Part shown: positions 12,493 through 25,564 of the stretch, piece by piece
Layout of the letters: each line of letters begins with the position of its first letter
How positions within the stretch are numbered: the stretch's first letter is position 1
Source of the DNA: Syngnathus acus
Taxonomy: Eukaryota > Chordata > Actinopteri > Syngnathiformes > Syngnathidae
Assembly (NCBI RefSeq): GCF_901709675.1
Contig: NC_051089.1
Coordinates: 15,675,976-15,739,975 of the forward strand
Length of the DNA stretch: 64,000 nucleotides
Reading direction: 5' to 3'
The notes under the pieces: generated by a model
The model's database searches: none
What the model was told of the DNA's origin: nothing
The model's input: only the letters and a program-made list of their open reading frames with translations
Position numbers and translations under genes: made by a program

Positions 12493-12795
12493 AACAATTG
12501 CGATCATTGATCACAGTTTTTTTTTGCAACAAACTCATCTTGCATATCCTCTTGGGAGAGTCACATGACCCCTGTTGCTTAGGGAGGTTGGACTCACTCA
12601 ACACTTTGATGAAATTCTCACAGAGGGAGGGGTGAGCTGTTGCCGAACATAAAGACCTGACCATGATGGGCTACAGATACAGAGTTGGAGGACGAAGGGG
12701 GAAACTGTTGGAATAGTATTCCTGAGCCTGAACCAGGAGACCAGCTGGAGGCGTCAAAAAAATCAGGACAAAGAACAGAAGCAGGCCAATCCACC

Positions 12796-15700
12796 ATGTC
12801 AGAGCCCATCAGAAGAAGAAACTCCAGCAGACAGCTGCTGCAAAACCTCATCCAGTGAGAAAAATATAAATATATTTTGTGCTGTTAGAATGACATTGCT
12901 AAAATAGTATTTTAAAGTATAGGATTGATCTAGTAATCATTTATTTTAATCGCCTCTGCTTTAAACTTTAAAAATAACGTGCATAAGATAGGTGTATAGT
13001 GATTAGATGGATACAAATGTCATTTAATGTGGTGATGATACAGAGCATATTCTTTTTCTACAAAAAAATTGAGAATCTGCAGACATTACCTAAATCTGTT
13101 TATTTATAACTTAATTTGAGTAGATTTCAAAATGATGATGACATTTATTGTAGCTCTTTCTGCACTCAATGAGCAGACAAGACACTAAGATGGGCGCTTT
13201 ACATTATTTACAGCTTGTGAATAACTGCACATCATGAAAACTATGCATAAACTATGAATTCCAATACCAGGACAAAATTTAGTCAAGAATATAACTATTT
13301 TTGAAAATATAAAGAGCAAAGGGGGAGCTAATTCAAAATTCACAAGGTAAGGCACTTGCATAAGTAAATGCTTTGTTATCTTAAAGTTTGTTTTCAAATA
13401 TAGACTTCTTGCTCATTTGTGTTTGATGGGCACTCTATTATAAAAACAGGCTGTGTGTTTTTCATTATCGCTGAGGTTTTTTTTTATCCTCCGTTATTGG
13501 TGGAAAATGTGTGTGACTTCACTCTGTTCTAGGCTCAATGGCGTCTTTTATAGTTGCAACTTTCCTTATGGCAATGACATCATCTGGCAGGCCCCATGAA
13601 CTCCCTTCTGCTCAGCTGCACTCAACGCTCACCCCCGCAAAATCATGATACAAACACTCGCACAAAATTCTATCTACTGCACAATGTATGTTGACATTTT
13701 GCTTAATTTTAACTGATGTTAACAAAATATTTCTTAGGGCCTCTTTTAGGTAGAGGAATTCAATAAAAATGGGCTCACACAGGCTCAAGTCAGAAATGAC
13801 CTACTCGTTCTTCAAGCAAGGAACACAATGTTGTTACCATCTGGAGTGGTTTAGATGAAAGCTATCTGCCTTCTACTAAAACAGTTTTCCTGACTTCTAT
13901 TTTAAAATGTCTGCATTCAAGTTTAGCCGCTTCACTTAGACGACAAGTATCGTATTTTTCGGACTATAAGTCGCAGTTTTTTTCATAGTTTGGGTGGGGG
14001 GGACTTATACTCAGGAGCGACTCATATGTAACTATTCACAAATTTTTACTTGATCATTAACACATTATTGACTTACTAGTATAGTTGATCACTTCACATG
14101 TTATTTTCACTTTAAACCGCATGAGGGCGCACTATGGCTGTGGAATAATTGGAGCCTCACTGACAAAGAGTTCCATTCACTGACTTCCGGAGTCAGGAGA
14201 TTTTATGATTTGTAGTGACACAGATGGTTCGATAAACTTGTTATTTATGTTATAGTTATTTGATATATAGTTTATTTAGAGTAGCAACGTCTATGTCAGA
14301 AAAATACGGTAGTTTACATTCCGATTTTTTTATTATTATTTTATTGTACAGCCAGTGTGGGGATTTGTCAGGAACACCGGGAATATGAACATGAATGGTT
14401 CTCTATTTTTATGGTTTCTTGTGATTGATTGGTGTCCAGTCCAGGGTGTATATAGTCTTTTTCCTGATGTCAGTAGGGATAAGGTTCAACTTCCTACTAC
14501 TCCAAACAGGATAACAAGAGTGGAAAATTGGTGGATGGATAAATGGATGCTGCGGTCTCTGTCGATTTAGTCAGCTGCATTCACACTCTCATTCACACAA
14601 CCAGATGAGAATTCAATTCATGTTGTCAGAGGAGTAACCACTCATTTATTAATGACCAATCAATTCACAACTACTTTTTTTAATACATCCTTTGTCAGAT
14701 GTTAATATCAACCGTTCTTTGCTTGAGTAGTCCCTAATGTAAACCCTAATCGTTGCCAAAATTCCACTTTCTTTCAATGACTAAACAATAATAATATCAA
14801 TGAGCCGTTCTCCATGCTGTCTTAACTCCGACACAACATTCACAGACATTGAATGAACTTGCAGGAACCTCATGCTTGTTATAAATACAGTTGCCACTTG
14901 CAGCACTTTTGAATTCGATCATATCTAGGTCACCTCCCACCATAACAATGAACACAGCATGTTTGACTCACTCAGCTCACCAGGGATCGCACCAGTGGGA
15001 GCTGATTTACTACGAAAGCTATAAAATGAATTAAATTAAGGGTTAGGTTCAGCAACAGGGGGATTATTCTGAAACATCATAGCTAGAAATTTCACAACAA
15101 AAATCTGTATTGAGCAAGCTTTATCGGCCCAAACTTAAAAGTAAATACTAAAAATATCTCAAAACACCAATGTCCTAAAAGAAACGTAAATACATTTTTA
15201 AATCAGCCCCCAAAACATATTTAGGGAGTCATAAAACCATCTCTGATTAAAATTGGTTGTTGAGCAGTGTTGTTGATGATTGAGATGGTTTTTTGAAAAG
15301 TTCTTTTGCTTATGATTCTGAGTAATTGCAGTGATAGCGCTGGGAAAGAAGCTACTGTATCTCACAGTGTGCTTGTCCAAGCTTTGACTGACCTAGCTAC
15401 TGGGGTGAGAAAAGTTCTTGATGATGTGGCCAGCTCTGCTGAGGTAGCGAGAGCTGGCAATGTCCTTCAGACTGGGTAGATTGAGAGCAACTGCGAAAAA
15501 AGGGAAGCGCCTTGACGCCGATGAATGAGTCATATGCTGAACTGAATGCTTCCAATGTTTTGTTCGGTTTTCTCCATGGTCTCATAGCTTCCATTTTGCA
15601 ATAATGAGTTCCTGCTGAATCTTGTTGCCATTTTTCCGTTTGATCTTTTGACATCACTCATTATCTAGTAAACAGATGTACAAAACATCTGTCACTTGAA

Positions 15701-18700
15701 TTCTAAACAAAGCCGTTGTTTTCTGAGGATTTCATCTCTGGAGGGAAAGTTGATGAGGTGTATACTAAATTTTGTTTCACAGATTCTCTGTCTGAAACTC
15801 TGCCAGTACTTCATGTGTGGAGTTTGCCTGGCAGCCAGGTCTGGTCCGTTACTATTATCGTTTAAGATCACAGAAATTCACAGGATCTTTAATTTACCGT
15901 TAACCACTCAGTTGAGACCACTGCAGATGGTTCAAACACCACAACAGATGTCATAAAAAATATCGTTATAAAGTTCTTCCCATTGAAACTGACAGTTCTG
16001 ATCCGTCACACATTTGTACATTTACCATTACATCATTGTAAAATGATTTGAGAGCAACACAGGACACAGAAACTACAGCCCAAGTGTGTGTGTGTGCGTG
16101 TGTTCGTGCTTATGTGTGCGACCAAATTAGGCACTAGATGTTGGAAAACTTGCGAAGACTAGAAATTTTGTTTTGTGTTGGGCAAATCAACTCAAGACTT
16201 CAAGAAATAATTTCTATCAGTTGTTCATTGTGCAATTGTATCTTGTTGGCTTCAGGGTGACGTTCCAGCGGAGCCTAGAGGATGCTGAGGAGGTGGAGCG
16301 AGAGCGCAGGAGGAGAACTAGGGAGAGGCAGAGAGACCAAGTGACGTCTCTGTCAATGCCTCAGCAGGAAAATAAACCAACATTTTCAGGAGTGTAAGGC
16401 TTGCTACGCTTGAATTTTATCCTTTGTTCAGTTTACTGTATCGCTCAAATAGGTACTGAATTTGCTGAATTTTTGCATGATGGAAAAAAAAAAGATTAAT
16501 TTATTGTGACAATAATACACTAGTCAGTGACTTTTTAAATATGATAGAATCGTTTAATCTTGGGCAATCTGTGTGTGAACCGATATGCCATGTGCGGTTG
16601 ATTTTTTATTGTTAGTCAATGTTCTTTGGGTAGATATCATAATGTTGGTAATGCTATGTTGGATTTGGTTCCCACAGTTAAGACTCAGAAGAATGTTGCA
16701 CCCTGGCAAAATAATGACCTAATCATTCTCAGAAAGAGACGCATAAATATCGGGCCACTTATTGAGCCAAGATGTCTGCTGCAAAATTGGCTTTCTACTC
16801 TACCTTAAAACAAAAAAACGGAGGTGGGCGTGTCAGAAACTTTTGCCAGTCAGTTATTCGCCGGCGTCATTATCTAGCCGAACCAAAACTGTCATGTCAG
16901 TCCGTCATCATAATTTTAATGGGACTTTAACTTGTGCTTGATTACAGGATGTGTTGCTTAATTACAAAAAAAAAAAAAAAAAACGTAAGTTCAATTACAG
17001 TGAATTTCTTTGACACTGCTATTCCACAGGTCGGATGAAGAAGTGAAGCCTAGTTGCTGCTTTGTTCAAGAGGAGGATGAGGGTTTCAGTGACTGGAGCC
17101 ACAGGTTGGAGAAGCGTAATGTTCTTCGGGACTTCAGGGTCAAGGCACAAGAACCTTCATCATTTCAGTGGGAAGCAGGCATCAATAAAGAGAAACAACA
17201 GAATGATGAAGAGCAGGAGGAATGGCAGCCAAAACAGAGAGCTCATGGGCTGCAGTCCACCAGAAGCCCTCCACTGAGCGTATGTCGATTTTCTTCTTCT
17301 TTCACTTTAGCCGTTACTTTTCTGTCACATATCTGTCAGGAAAATGTTTGACATCATGCTTTTATTTCCTTGAATGAATTTTTGACTGAAATCAAATCCA
17401 ACTGAATTTTCTTTCATTTTAGAAAAGAGAAGTGTTTCTGACAAATGATCCAAGACAACAGCAGGCCAGCGACCCTCCGACAGACACAATGCCCTACTTA
17501 ACGACTGGAAGGATGAGGTTACAATGTGTTCAGTTATATTGTGTAAAAGTGCTTTTAGAATTTGGCTCAAGATATTCCTCTTCTTCTGCTGGTGCATTAA
17601 TTTAGCTTGTTTTCAGAACACAGGTTTTTCCTTTTTGACTTTTTGACAAATTATGTCTCTTTTGGCATAAGTTTGATGAAATTAAATTACACCAACTTCA
17701 CACCGACTTGGTTAAATAATGTAGTTGTCTTTTTAACCACTTGCATGCTCAAGGAAATCCAATAGTTGGCAGGGGATACATACTGACCATCTACAACAGG
17801 GGTGTCAAACTCATTTTTTTCACAGGCCGCATTTTAGTCATAGCTTCTTTCGGAGGGCCATTATGACTGTCAACCCAAATAAATGTATGAGTACCTCATA
17901 TTATATACAGTAAAAGCTACAAAACAAACTGACAAATAACTCGTTTTCAAATCAGACGAGTAAAAACTGGTCAAATATTAAAGAAAAAAGATATTATTAA
18001 AAGTGAAGACAATTTGCAATTCTAGTAATGACACGAATTTGATGCACAATTTGTCTTTGCGGGCCACATAAAATGATGTGGCAGGCTGTATCTGGCCCCC
18101 GGGCCTTGAGTTTGACACTGTGATCTACAATCAAGCATTTTCAGTTAACGGATCCTACCTGGCATTAACAACCATATAATACCAAAAACAAACAATAAAA
18201 TAATAAAAATAATTGTGAAAAAATCATGAATAACCTCAAATCTTTATTAACCTTTAAGTATAAATGGTCTTGCATGATTCGAGTAGCTCATGTCCGAGAC
18301 AGCAATGTGAAAAGTCCATACAACTAAAGTAAAGCCTATTATTTTTACATTATTTTTATTATCCTGAACAGTGACGAGGTGTGCAAGGTGAAGCAAGACC
18401 AAGAAGAGGTGCATCAGATTTTGCAGAACAAGTGGAGATCTGGCGCTAGCGCTAACAAACTAACATACGAAGTTGATCAAGAAGAGGATCTCAACTTCAC
18501 ACATGAAGGGATGAAGGAAAGGCTTGCAGAGTTTGAGAGAAACCAAAAGCTGACAGAAAAGGTCAGTTTTAAAATATCACTTGGCTACAAAGTGGACAAC
18601 TGTAACTTGTTATTCTCAAATGTATCGGATTCTAGAAGACATTCACCTCATGCATTACTGCAGGCATGACACAATATACCAAAGCCTGCCAGTTCGCTAA

Positions 18701-21700
18701 ATGGTCAATTTGTAAATGTGGAAAACCTTACCTCTCATAAATTGAGGAACATGAGCTTATTCTTATCCAGCTACACATGGCTTTTGCCTGGTTCACTTAA
18801 TTGGCTTTAAATCAAGAGCAGTAAATGAGAAGAATGAGGAATTTGTCTTGGCGATAGCTTCAACGAATGACAGGTTTTCATTAGACTTGGAATGGCACTG
18901 TAAAATATATTTTTTAAAAGGTACGCGCAAAGGTGTGTGGTGGAGGGAATAGTGAATTTAGACACTAGTACATTTTTGTGCTCTAAACTGGAGGTGTAAA
19001 TCAACCAGACAGAAAATAGCACAAGGCAAGCATGAACACAACGGAGTAAAAACATGTCAAACGATTAAAGCTACAAGTCGTAATCTTTTGAATAGTAATT
19101 GATCAAATTTATATGTTGTGTTTGTTGTAGAGGTCAAAGGAAGAAGAACACAGAAGTGATGACGATAAAAGCAGGCCGTCCGGCCTTTCTGTTTACAGCA
19201 ATGAAGAAGATGAGACATTAAACTGCTATGGAGCCATGAGCCCAACATTCAAGGTACGGAGAAAAGTAAAAGATAATGCAGATACCGAGAGATGTTCAAA
19301 GAAAAATAAAGGTTGAGGGTCCTTGGTGGTTGTGAGTGGCAATTTATTGGTCACTGCAACAGCAAATGAAAACTAGAAATAAAATATAGTGTGAGGTGAT
19401 AAGCTTCCTCCAAATCTTCTTTACCTCAGTAGTCACTCATCTCTGGGTTAGGATGCAAACGAGAATGAATCTATGGTAAGGCTCCCATCAATTAACATGC
19501 TGTCATGCTTTGAACTCTCATTCTAAAATAAAAAGATTTTAAATGAACCCCAAAGGTTCGTGTATAACATAAGTGACAAAGATGAAAACAAAGAATATTG
19601 TCGCTATAATTATAGTTTTAGATAGTTTCATCGACATAAGGTGTAGTGTCAGTTAAAGCATTCTCATTCTTTTATTTCATTAATGAATGTGTTATTTTTT
19701 TCAATTTTAGTTTTATTTATTTTGTTAATTTTGGTTAATTACTTTTTGACAGCAGTTTGTGTAATAAAGTGTCGCTGTTCATGTTAATTGTGACAAACAT
19801 TCTCTCTTATGCTGCTTCTTCCAACAGAAACTCCTCATTCAGTTTTACCCAGTAAGTCCCTTTTACTTCCTCATATTGTTGTGTGAAGAAGATGGTGGCT
19901 CGGTGTGTATGACCTGATGGTAACGCTTTCAAAGAACCCAACACAAGCATGTCCGATAAGCAAACTGTTTGCGGTTAGTGAAGTTGCCCTCCAGGAACAT
20001 GACAGCATCTTTAATTGCTCAAACATCCTGCTAAGCAGTTTGTTCAGATGGATGTGTTTAAGTGAAAAAGAATGCCTTAGTCATAGTCCATAATTGGAAT
20101 TGGAAACAATCTTTCCTAATTCACATTAAGCATAACGCAACATATGTATAACACAGCTGTCATGGAATTCTGTTTTGTTTCAAATAGAGTTTGTCTGACA
20201 GAAAAAGAACACTGCACATTGTTTTGCATTACAGTTTTACAATATTTGACTTTTCTTTTCTTCCTTTTACAATTCATGTGTCAATTGTGGTACAAAATCT
20301 AAAGAGACATTTACAGTACTTTACATTTCAGCACGATTGCTACCTAAAGCATATGTGAACATGTTCTTTAGTGAAACCAGATGGTGGTTAGACCATAATT
20401 GGAATTGGGAAAGCTGTTTCCTCATTCACATGAAGTCCAACTTATAACAGCTCTTTAACAGAACTTTGTCTTGTTTCAAATACCATTTGAGTTATTTCAC
20501 AACAATCCCATGTCTGACAGAAAAATAACAAAGTTCGTATATCATCAGAAATTTTGACTAGCATGGACCTGTTGGACTATCTCTATATATATATTTTTAT
20601 AGTTATAAAAATTATACAAAGAAACCATTTCAGCACTATCACTACCTATATATTTATACATGACTAAATCCAGGGAAAAAAAGTGTGAGCGATGACCTGA
20701 AGCAGGCCGTTTACCTTAGATCACAGGTGTCAAACTCAAGGCCCGGGGGCCAGATACGGCCCGCCACATCATTTTATGTGGCCCGCGAAGACAAATTGTG
20801 CATCAAATTCGTGTGTCATTACGAGAATTGCAAATTGGCTTCACTTTTAATATCTTTTTTTGAAATATTTGACCAGTTTTTACTCGTCTGATTTGAAAAC
20901 GAGTTATTTGTCAGTTTGTTTTGTAGCTTTTACTGTATATAATATGAGGTGTTCATACATTCATTTGGGTTGACAGTCATAATGGCCCTCCGAAAGAAGC
21001 TATGACTACAACGCGGCCCGCGAAAAAAATGACTTTGACACCCCTGCCTTAGATGCACTTTAAATCAAGAAGTGTTATGCTGACATACTGCTACCCGGTA
21101 TTTATTGAATAAATGTCATGAAGCAATCAAAAGGTCCAATAATATAAAGCTGTGCCAAAGAGGGTATGCACGTAAGTCCTATGTGATTTGTTGCCATAGC
21201 AAAGATAAATAGGGAAACTGAGCGGAAATTTGACATGCATCTTAGGACACTGTTTCTCTGTATAGGATGAGGCGAAGAGCAGAATACCAGCAGATGGTAA
21301 ATGTGTGGTAAGTTGAGATCAAATGTCTTCATTAGCTGGCTGGCTCAGTCTTTTTTATTACTCGGTGCTTATCTTCTTGTTTTGTTTGCCTCATTTTCAC
21401 AAAACACTGACTAACCCTAATAACGGTCCCTTGTCACATTTTTTCAGATCACTGAGCGAACCGAATCTCTGCGAAAGAGGTGGGTTAAGTGTAATTCATA
21501 CGGCATGAAAATCGCTACAGTTACCTGGGAGGTCGGAAAATTTGCATTTCTGGCAATCAGTTGGAATATTGGGAATTTACAATAATTCATCCGAATCAAC
21601 ACAGAATTTAAAATAATTTAGTTTACTGTAACAGGGAAATTAAATGTATATGGTGACCCAAACCCCCCCCCCCCCCCCTTCTGTATTTCATTGTACTTTG

Positions 21701-24549
21701 TCTTGTTAACGTGTTTCTTTACCACAAATCAACTTTTGTTTTCTTCCAAACTGCATAAATGGTCATTATTTTTACATTTTTGTGCATGTTTTGAATTTGG
21801 TCAAACAACTGTCTACATGGCGCCATCTTCAGGTTAAGCAATGTACTGCGTGTAAATTTGCCTTTCTATTTTCTGGATTTAACAAGCAAGGAATCCTAAA
21901 ACACATTTTATAGCTGCAGACCTGTTAAATATCACAAACTAGGTTTGTTATTGCTCCAACTGTGATTGGTGTGATTTGGACCTGCCAAATCTTCACATCC
22001 GGCACCTTTTTGTTGTCTCACAACACATCCCGGGGGTCTAAAATGGGGCTGCCAGAGCCACCAGAAACATCTCACAAGCCTAGCTTAAAACAACCTGATT
22101 ACTTGGCACTGTATTTTTAATCACAGGTTATTTTCTAAAAATCTTCCACACTCCCGCATGAATTGAAGTCTTATTGTTAAACTAGAAGCATGAGTAATAC
22201 TACCAAGGGAAAAAAAAAAAAAAAGCTCTCCCTTTGCAACCCTCTTGACAGTGATTTTTTAAAATTCATTCCTCTGCTTGTGTTTCTATTTACGCATATA
22301 ATACAGTGTACGGTGTATTGTCATCATGTGACAATGCATGGTGTTTCCTCTTTCTGTTCAAGTTCCAACATCAAAAAGAAGATTCCACAACCTCTTTGTG
22401 TTTCCAAGATTGACAAGAAACTCCAGCAGTATACACATGCTCTTGAGGTAAAACATACCAAGAGCGTAAATACAATGAAACCAAGTTCAGATGTATACCA
22501 GTAGTACTTTGTTTTCAAATAATTTATGACTGTAGAATCTTTGACTGTGTAAAATACCACTTTTTTTATACACCAAACTACTTTTACACAGGTTTCCACA
22601 AAGGAATGCAAACCAGCTAGTCCAGTCCTTGTGGATGTGATAAGTCCCATTGCACAAAAAAAGAATCTTTTTGAGGCTGGAGTGGCATGGAACCAAAACA
22701 CTCTCTCAAACACACCACCAAAGGTCAGTTAAAATCTGAGTTTTGTCATACTATAGTGTGACAGAGCAGGCAAGTTAATCAAATTTGCGCATCGGAACTG
22801 GCGGTAGCTAGTATCACTACCATACATTCACACAGTAGGTAAGTCATAATTAGTGTAAGTCAGAAAAACTATAAGTCCGGCTATAATCAAGCGTGTTTTC
22901 TTGTTGTATACGGGTGTATACTTACCCCAAGTACTGTTCTTTGTAAGTCGCAAAGATCTCTTTATTATTTCAACAACCAAAATGTTAACATTTGGCTACG
23001 AATGCAATTCGTACTATATAACTGCTCATTTTTAGCACAAGTCAATGCAAGTTATACAGTGAACCTGTTTTTTTTTTTTATTGCAGGAATACGTCTCAGT
23101 TTCAACATATGTAGAGACCATATAATAAAATATAGTTTTACCTGTTCCATATGCTTTAACTACATTTAAACTCAATAAAAACACAGAATTTAACATTAAA
23201 TATTCAAACACCAAAATATCTAAACGAATTATATAAGAAGTCAGTTTGCATGGTTCTGAAAAATGATGTGAAATTAGCATTGATGTTGCATAATTATAAA
23301 CTTTCAAGCAACTTCTAATTTAACACACGTGTAGCAGCAATCTGTTCAAAATGTAACATTACTCTCAGGTAATCCATCAGATAGATTTAAATCCAGGAAG
23401 TATTTAATATCCGATCTTTTTCAGGAAATAAAACCCGGTGATGTTTTAAACAAGAAAAATGTGTGGGAAAACTTCAGCGAAATTGTTTCTCCCACTTCTT
23501 CTGTGAGGAATAGCAAGGTAGGTGTTTTTTGTGTTGATGTATTTGTAAACTCCCCAACTTCCTAAAAACAATGAAAAGAAACTATGATGTACAAATGAAG
23601 GTCATGTCAATATCAAAATAAGAATCTTGATTATTATACTAAATATTTTTCACGGCGTCACTGACGTAGGTAGGCTATGCATGGATTTCAGCAGATGTCC
23701 TTTGGGGACAAAAATGTCGCATATGTATTTAAATAGGGCGCCACTGGTTAGCACGTTCGCCTCACAGTTCGGAGGATGCGGGTTCGATTCCAACTCCGGC
23801 CCTGCCTGTGTGGAGTTTGCATGTTCTCCCTGTGATGGATTTTCTCCGGGCATTCCGGTTGCCTCCCACTTCCCAAAAACATTCATGGTAGGGTGATTGA
23901 GCACTCCAAATTGTCCGTAGGTGTGAGTGCAAATGGTTATTCGTCTCTGTGTGCCCTGCGATTGGCTGGCAACCAGTTCAGGGTGTCCCCCGCCTACTGC
24001 CCCTAGATGGTTGGGATTGGGTTCCAGCATGCCCGCGGCCCCCGTGGGGACAAGTGGTACAGATAATGGATTGGATAGAAGGATGTATTTAAAACACAGG
24101 TAGGGAGGGGCGAGTGCACAGACGTGTGAACGGACACCATGACAATAAACATTGTGACACACGGGGCTATGAGGAAAAGGCGTGGATTAGCTCCACTTCG
24201 TGTGGTGATCAGCACCACCGAGCAGCGTAGATGTTATAAAATTACCATTGTATAGAAGTGACTTAACATTAATAATGATGCGTAAAGTAACTGAAATTGC
24301 AACAAAAATGAAAGTGTAATCAGTGTTGTTCTTTTCTTTTTTTTTAAATGAACTTGAAAATGAACTCAGGAATGCTCAACTGGTAAAAAGTCTAAATTTG
24401 TTGTGATGGCTCATGGCAAATATGAGAAGCCTACTGATGAGGATGCTGGCAGTGACGATGCAAACTGGACAGGTAGGTTTGATGATCAGACACTACCCTA
24501 TAGAAATTGTCAAAGAAAAAGTCACAAGTATGTTCTGATATGTTCTGAC

Positions 24550-24584
<35 letters not shown>

Positions 24585-25436
24585 AGATGTGCTTTGGAGT
24601 TTTTGTATTCTTACTCAAGGTACAATGTATAAATTAATTGAGGTCCAACATGGGATTGAATTTTCAATTCTAATGTTTTTTTGTGAGCTGTAAGGTTTAC
24701 CACCCCAACAGTATTCTCAAAGGTACACTCTAAGAATGTCCAAGTAATGCAACCTGAAATATACTCAGTTCATTGGCAATTCAGAAAGTACAGCTGCAAA
24801 AATGTAACACAACTTAATAGAAAGATAACAGACAGTTAAGATTGGGAAATCTGTTGTCAGTCTTAAATGGACATTTTCAGCTTGTTAACTCTATTTTTTT
24901 TTACTCATTTTTTCTCAATGTTTTACCAGGTAAGTCAATTGAGAACATTTTCTCACTTACAATGGCAACCTGGAGGCAAGGTGTGTGAAGTGTCTTGCTC
25001 AAGGACACACCGACACGTGACTGGCTAGGGTCGAACCGCCAACCTGCTGTGATTGACAAACCAAGTTACACACTAAAGGGCTCTTTTAGGTTTGTTATTG
25101 TATGCAACATTTATCCGATTGGAAGGGTACGTAACAATTAGAGGCATTGGAATCTATTTCAAGCAGATGAAAAAAGCTGTTGTCATGTGGAGTTTAATTG
25201 ATCTTTTTGTCTGCCAGTTTCATAAGATTGCATTTTGTTCATGTACGGCAGGATCGATAACAATTTTATATGATTTGTATGTTAGGATAATGGTGGACTA
25301 ACTTAAGTGTTTGTGTTCAACAAACAAAACATTTGAGCCAAGCCCTATTTTTTCTCAGAAGGGGCAGGGTAAAAAAAGAACAGAATCACATTTACTTGGT
25401 TTGTTTTCAGATCACCTGACAACCTGGCAGCTGTAA
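12796..25436 (+). CDS. lsp1: Lymphocyte-specific protein 1 (F-actin-binding)
   Basis: LSP1 is an intracellular F-actin-binding phosphoprotein of leukocytes and endothelium. Fifteen exons join in frame: 12796-12854, 16256-16393, 17030-17279, 17423-17517, 18372-18561, 19131-19253, 19452-19475, 19828-19851, 21266-21307, 21448-21479, 22363-22447, 22592-22723, 23425-23517, 24370-24472 and 25411-25436, giving 471 residues (human about 339). It starts MSEPIRRRNSSRQLLQNLIQ, followed by SLEDAEEVERERRRR (human SVEDEEEAVHEQ). Exon 3 has EDEGFSDWSHRLEKR (human DEDEGFGDWSQRPEQR). Exons 10-14 form the conserved caldesmon-like C-terminus: ITERTESL, SKIDKKLQQYTHALE, KKNLFEAG and KSKFVVMAHGKYEK. Exons 7 and 8 are 24-nt microexons (DANENESM and KLLIQFYP). 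The extra length is in the acidic middle. Teleosts have two lsp1 copies (a/b); which one this is cannot be told. The gene is convergent with prr33. Confidence 0.92.
13949..14311. mobile_element. Inverted-repeat element (CCGTATTTTC family) in lsp1 intron 1
   Basis: The left terminus TATCGTATTTTTCGGACTAT and the right terminus AGAAAAATACGGTA are inverted relatives of the 2736 element. The interior shares the CTGTGGAATAATTGGA and GATGGTTCGATAAACTTGTT blocks with 32033-32590. No ORF is present. Confidence 0.65.
14350..14555 (+). repeat. Degenerate SINE 3' part in lsp1 intron 1
   Basis: Body features of the window's SINE family (TGTCCAGTCCAGGGTGTAT and a GTGGATGGATAAATGGATG tail) are recognisable but heavily diverged, and the tRNA head is missing. 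Confidence 0.45.
17797..18122 (+). mobile_element. hAT-like MITE with perfect 8-bp target duplication (lsp1 intron 4)
   Basis: The left end CAGGGGTGTCAAACTC and the right end GAGTTTGACACTGTG are inverted repeats. ATCTACAA occurs immediately on both sides (17789-17796 and 18123-18130), an exact 8-bp target duplication. The 326-bp interior has no ORF and matches copies at 20722, 25565 and 36599. It is a non-autonomous member of a family still present in several copies here. Confidence 0.85.
20722..21046 (-). mobile_element. hAT-like MITE, inverted copy, with perfect 8-bp target duplication (lsp1 intron 8)
   Basis: Same family as 17797-18122 in the opposite direction: CACAGGTGTCAAACTC at the left and TTTGACACCCCTG at the right. 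CCTTAGAT flanks both ends exactly (20714-20721 and 21047-21054). Length is 325 bp, nearly equal to the other full copy. Confidence 0.85.
21663..21678. repeat. Poly-C run
   Basis: An uninterrupted run of about 16 C lies in an lsp1 intron. It is a likely assembly or sequencing weak spot. Confidence 0.8.
23734..24083 (+). mobile_element. Full-length tRNA-derived SINE with 10-bp target duplication (lsp1 intron 13)
   Basis: The head shows a GGTTAGCACGTTCGCC A-box region and GGTTCGATTCC at 23781-23791, a perfect polymerase III B box. The body carries GTGTGGAGTTTGCATGTTCT and a region ending AATGGATTGGATAGAAGGA. TGTATTTAAA occurs exactly at both flanks (23724-23733 and 24084-24093), the mark of LINE-driven retroposition. 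The 350-bp length and intact promoter boxes suggest a fairly young insertion. It is not a tRNA gene: no cloverleaf can be formed. Confidence 0.85.
24550..24584. repeat. (TTA)n microsatellite
   Basis: Twelve or so TTA/ATT units lie about 80 bases after the donor of lsp1 exon 14. Confidence 0.9.
24905..25085. repeat. Dispersed fish repeat in last lsp1 intron
   Basis: The stretch TTTACCAGGTAAGTCAATTG ... CTTGCTCAAGGACACACCGA ... GGGTCGAACCGCCAACC resembles a short dispersed element common in fish introns, recalled from general knowledge. Only one copy is in the window, so the boundaries are approximate. Confidence 0.4.
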
Positions 25437-25536
25437 TGACAAACTACATACTGTAGTGTTTCAGGGAAATGCAAGCAGTGAAAAGAAACCCTTCAAATGT
25501 ATGCAGACTTTGAACATTTACAGTAAACATCAGTGG

Positions 25537-25542
25537 AATAAA
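25537..25542 (+). terminator. Polyadenylation signal of lsp1
   Basis: AATAAA about 100 bases after the lsp1 stop codon, just before a MITE insertion. Confidence 0.55.
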
Positions 25543-25564
25543 CGAGGTCGTTGATAGCTTATTG

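Larger units (their letters stand above)
9781..12795. other. foxr1-lsp1 intergenic region (synteny junction)
   Basis: No gene is recognised. Contents: the foxr1 polyadenylation signal, a fish repeat starting AAGGCAAGGCAAGTTTATTT at 9905, a reverse SINE at 11218-11323, and the pyrimidine tract at 12367-12492. From 12560 the sequence becomes less AT-rich and is probably the 5' UTR of lsp1. In human, FOXR1 and LSP1 are on opposite arms of chromosome 11, so the ancestral blocks must join somewhere here. Confidence 0.5.

Noticed and set aside
12309-12664. Lys/Arg/Glu-rich charged coiled-coil-like frames on the minus strand
   Set aside because: They come from the pyrimidine tract read on the opposite strand; flanking parts have no splice-consistent or conserved sequence.
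15200-15660. Minus-strand frames in lsp1 intron 1, considered as a retroelement or pseudogene fragment
   Set aside because: The text looks like a diverged dispersed repeat but no recognisable protein motif was found and there is only one copy here.
23734-23820. Possible tRNA gene because of perfect A/B boxes
   Set aside because: No cloverleaf with paired acceptor stem, and the sequence continues into a SINE body with target-site duplications.
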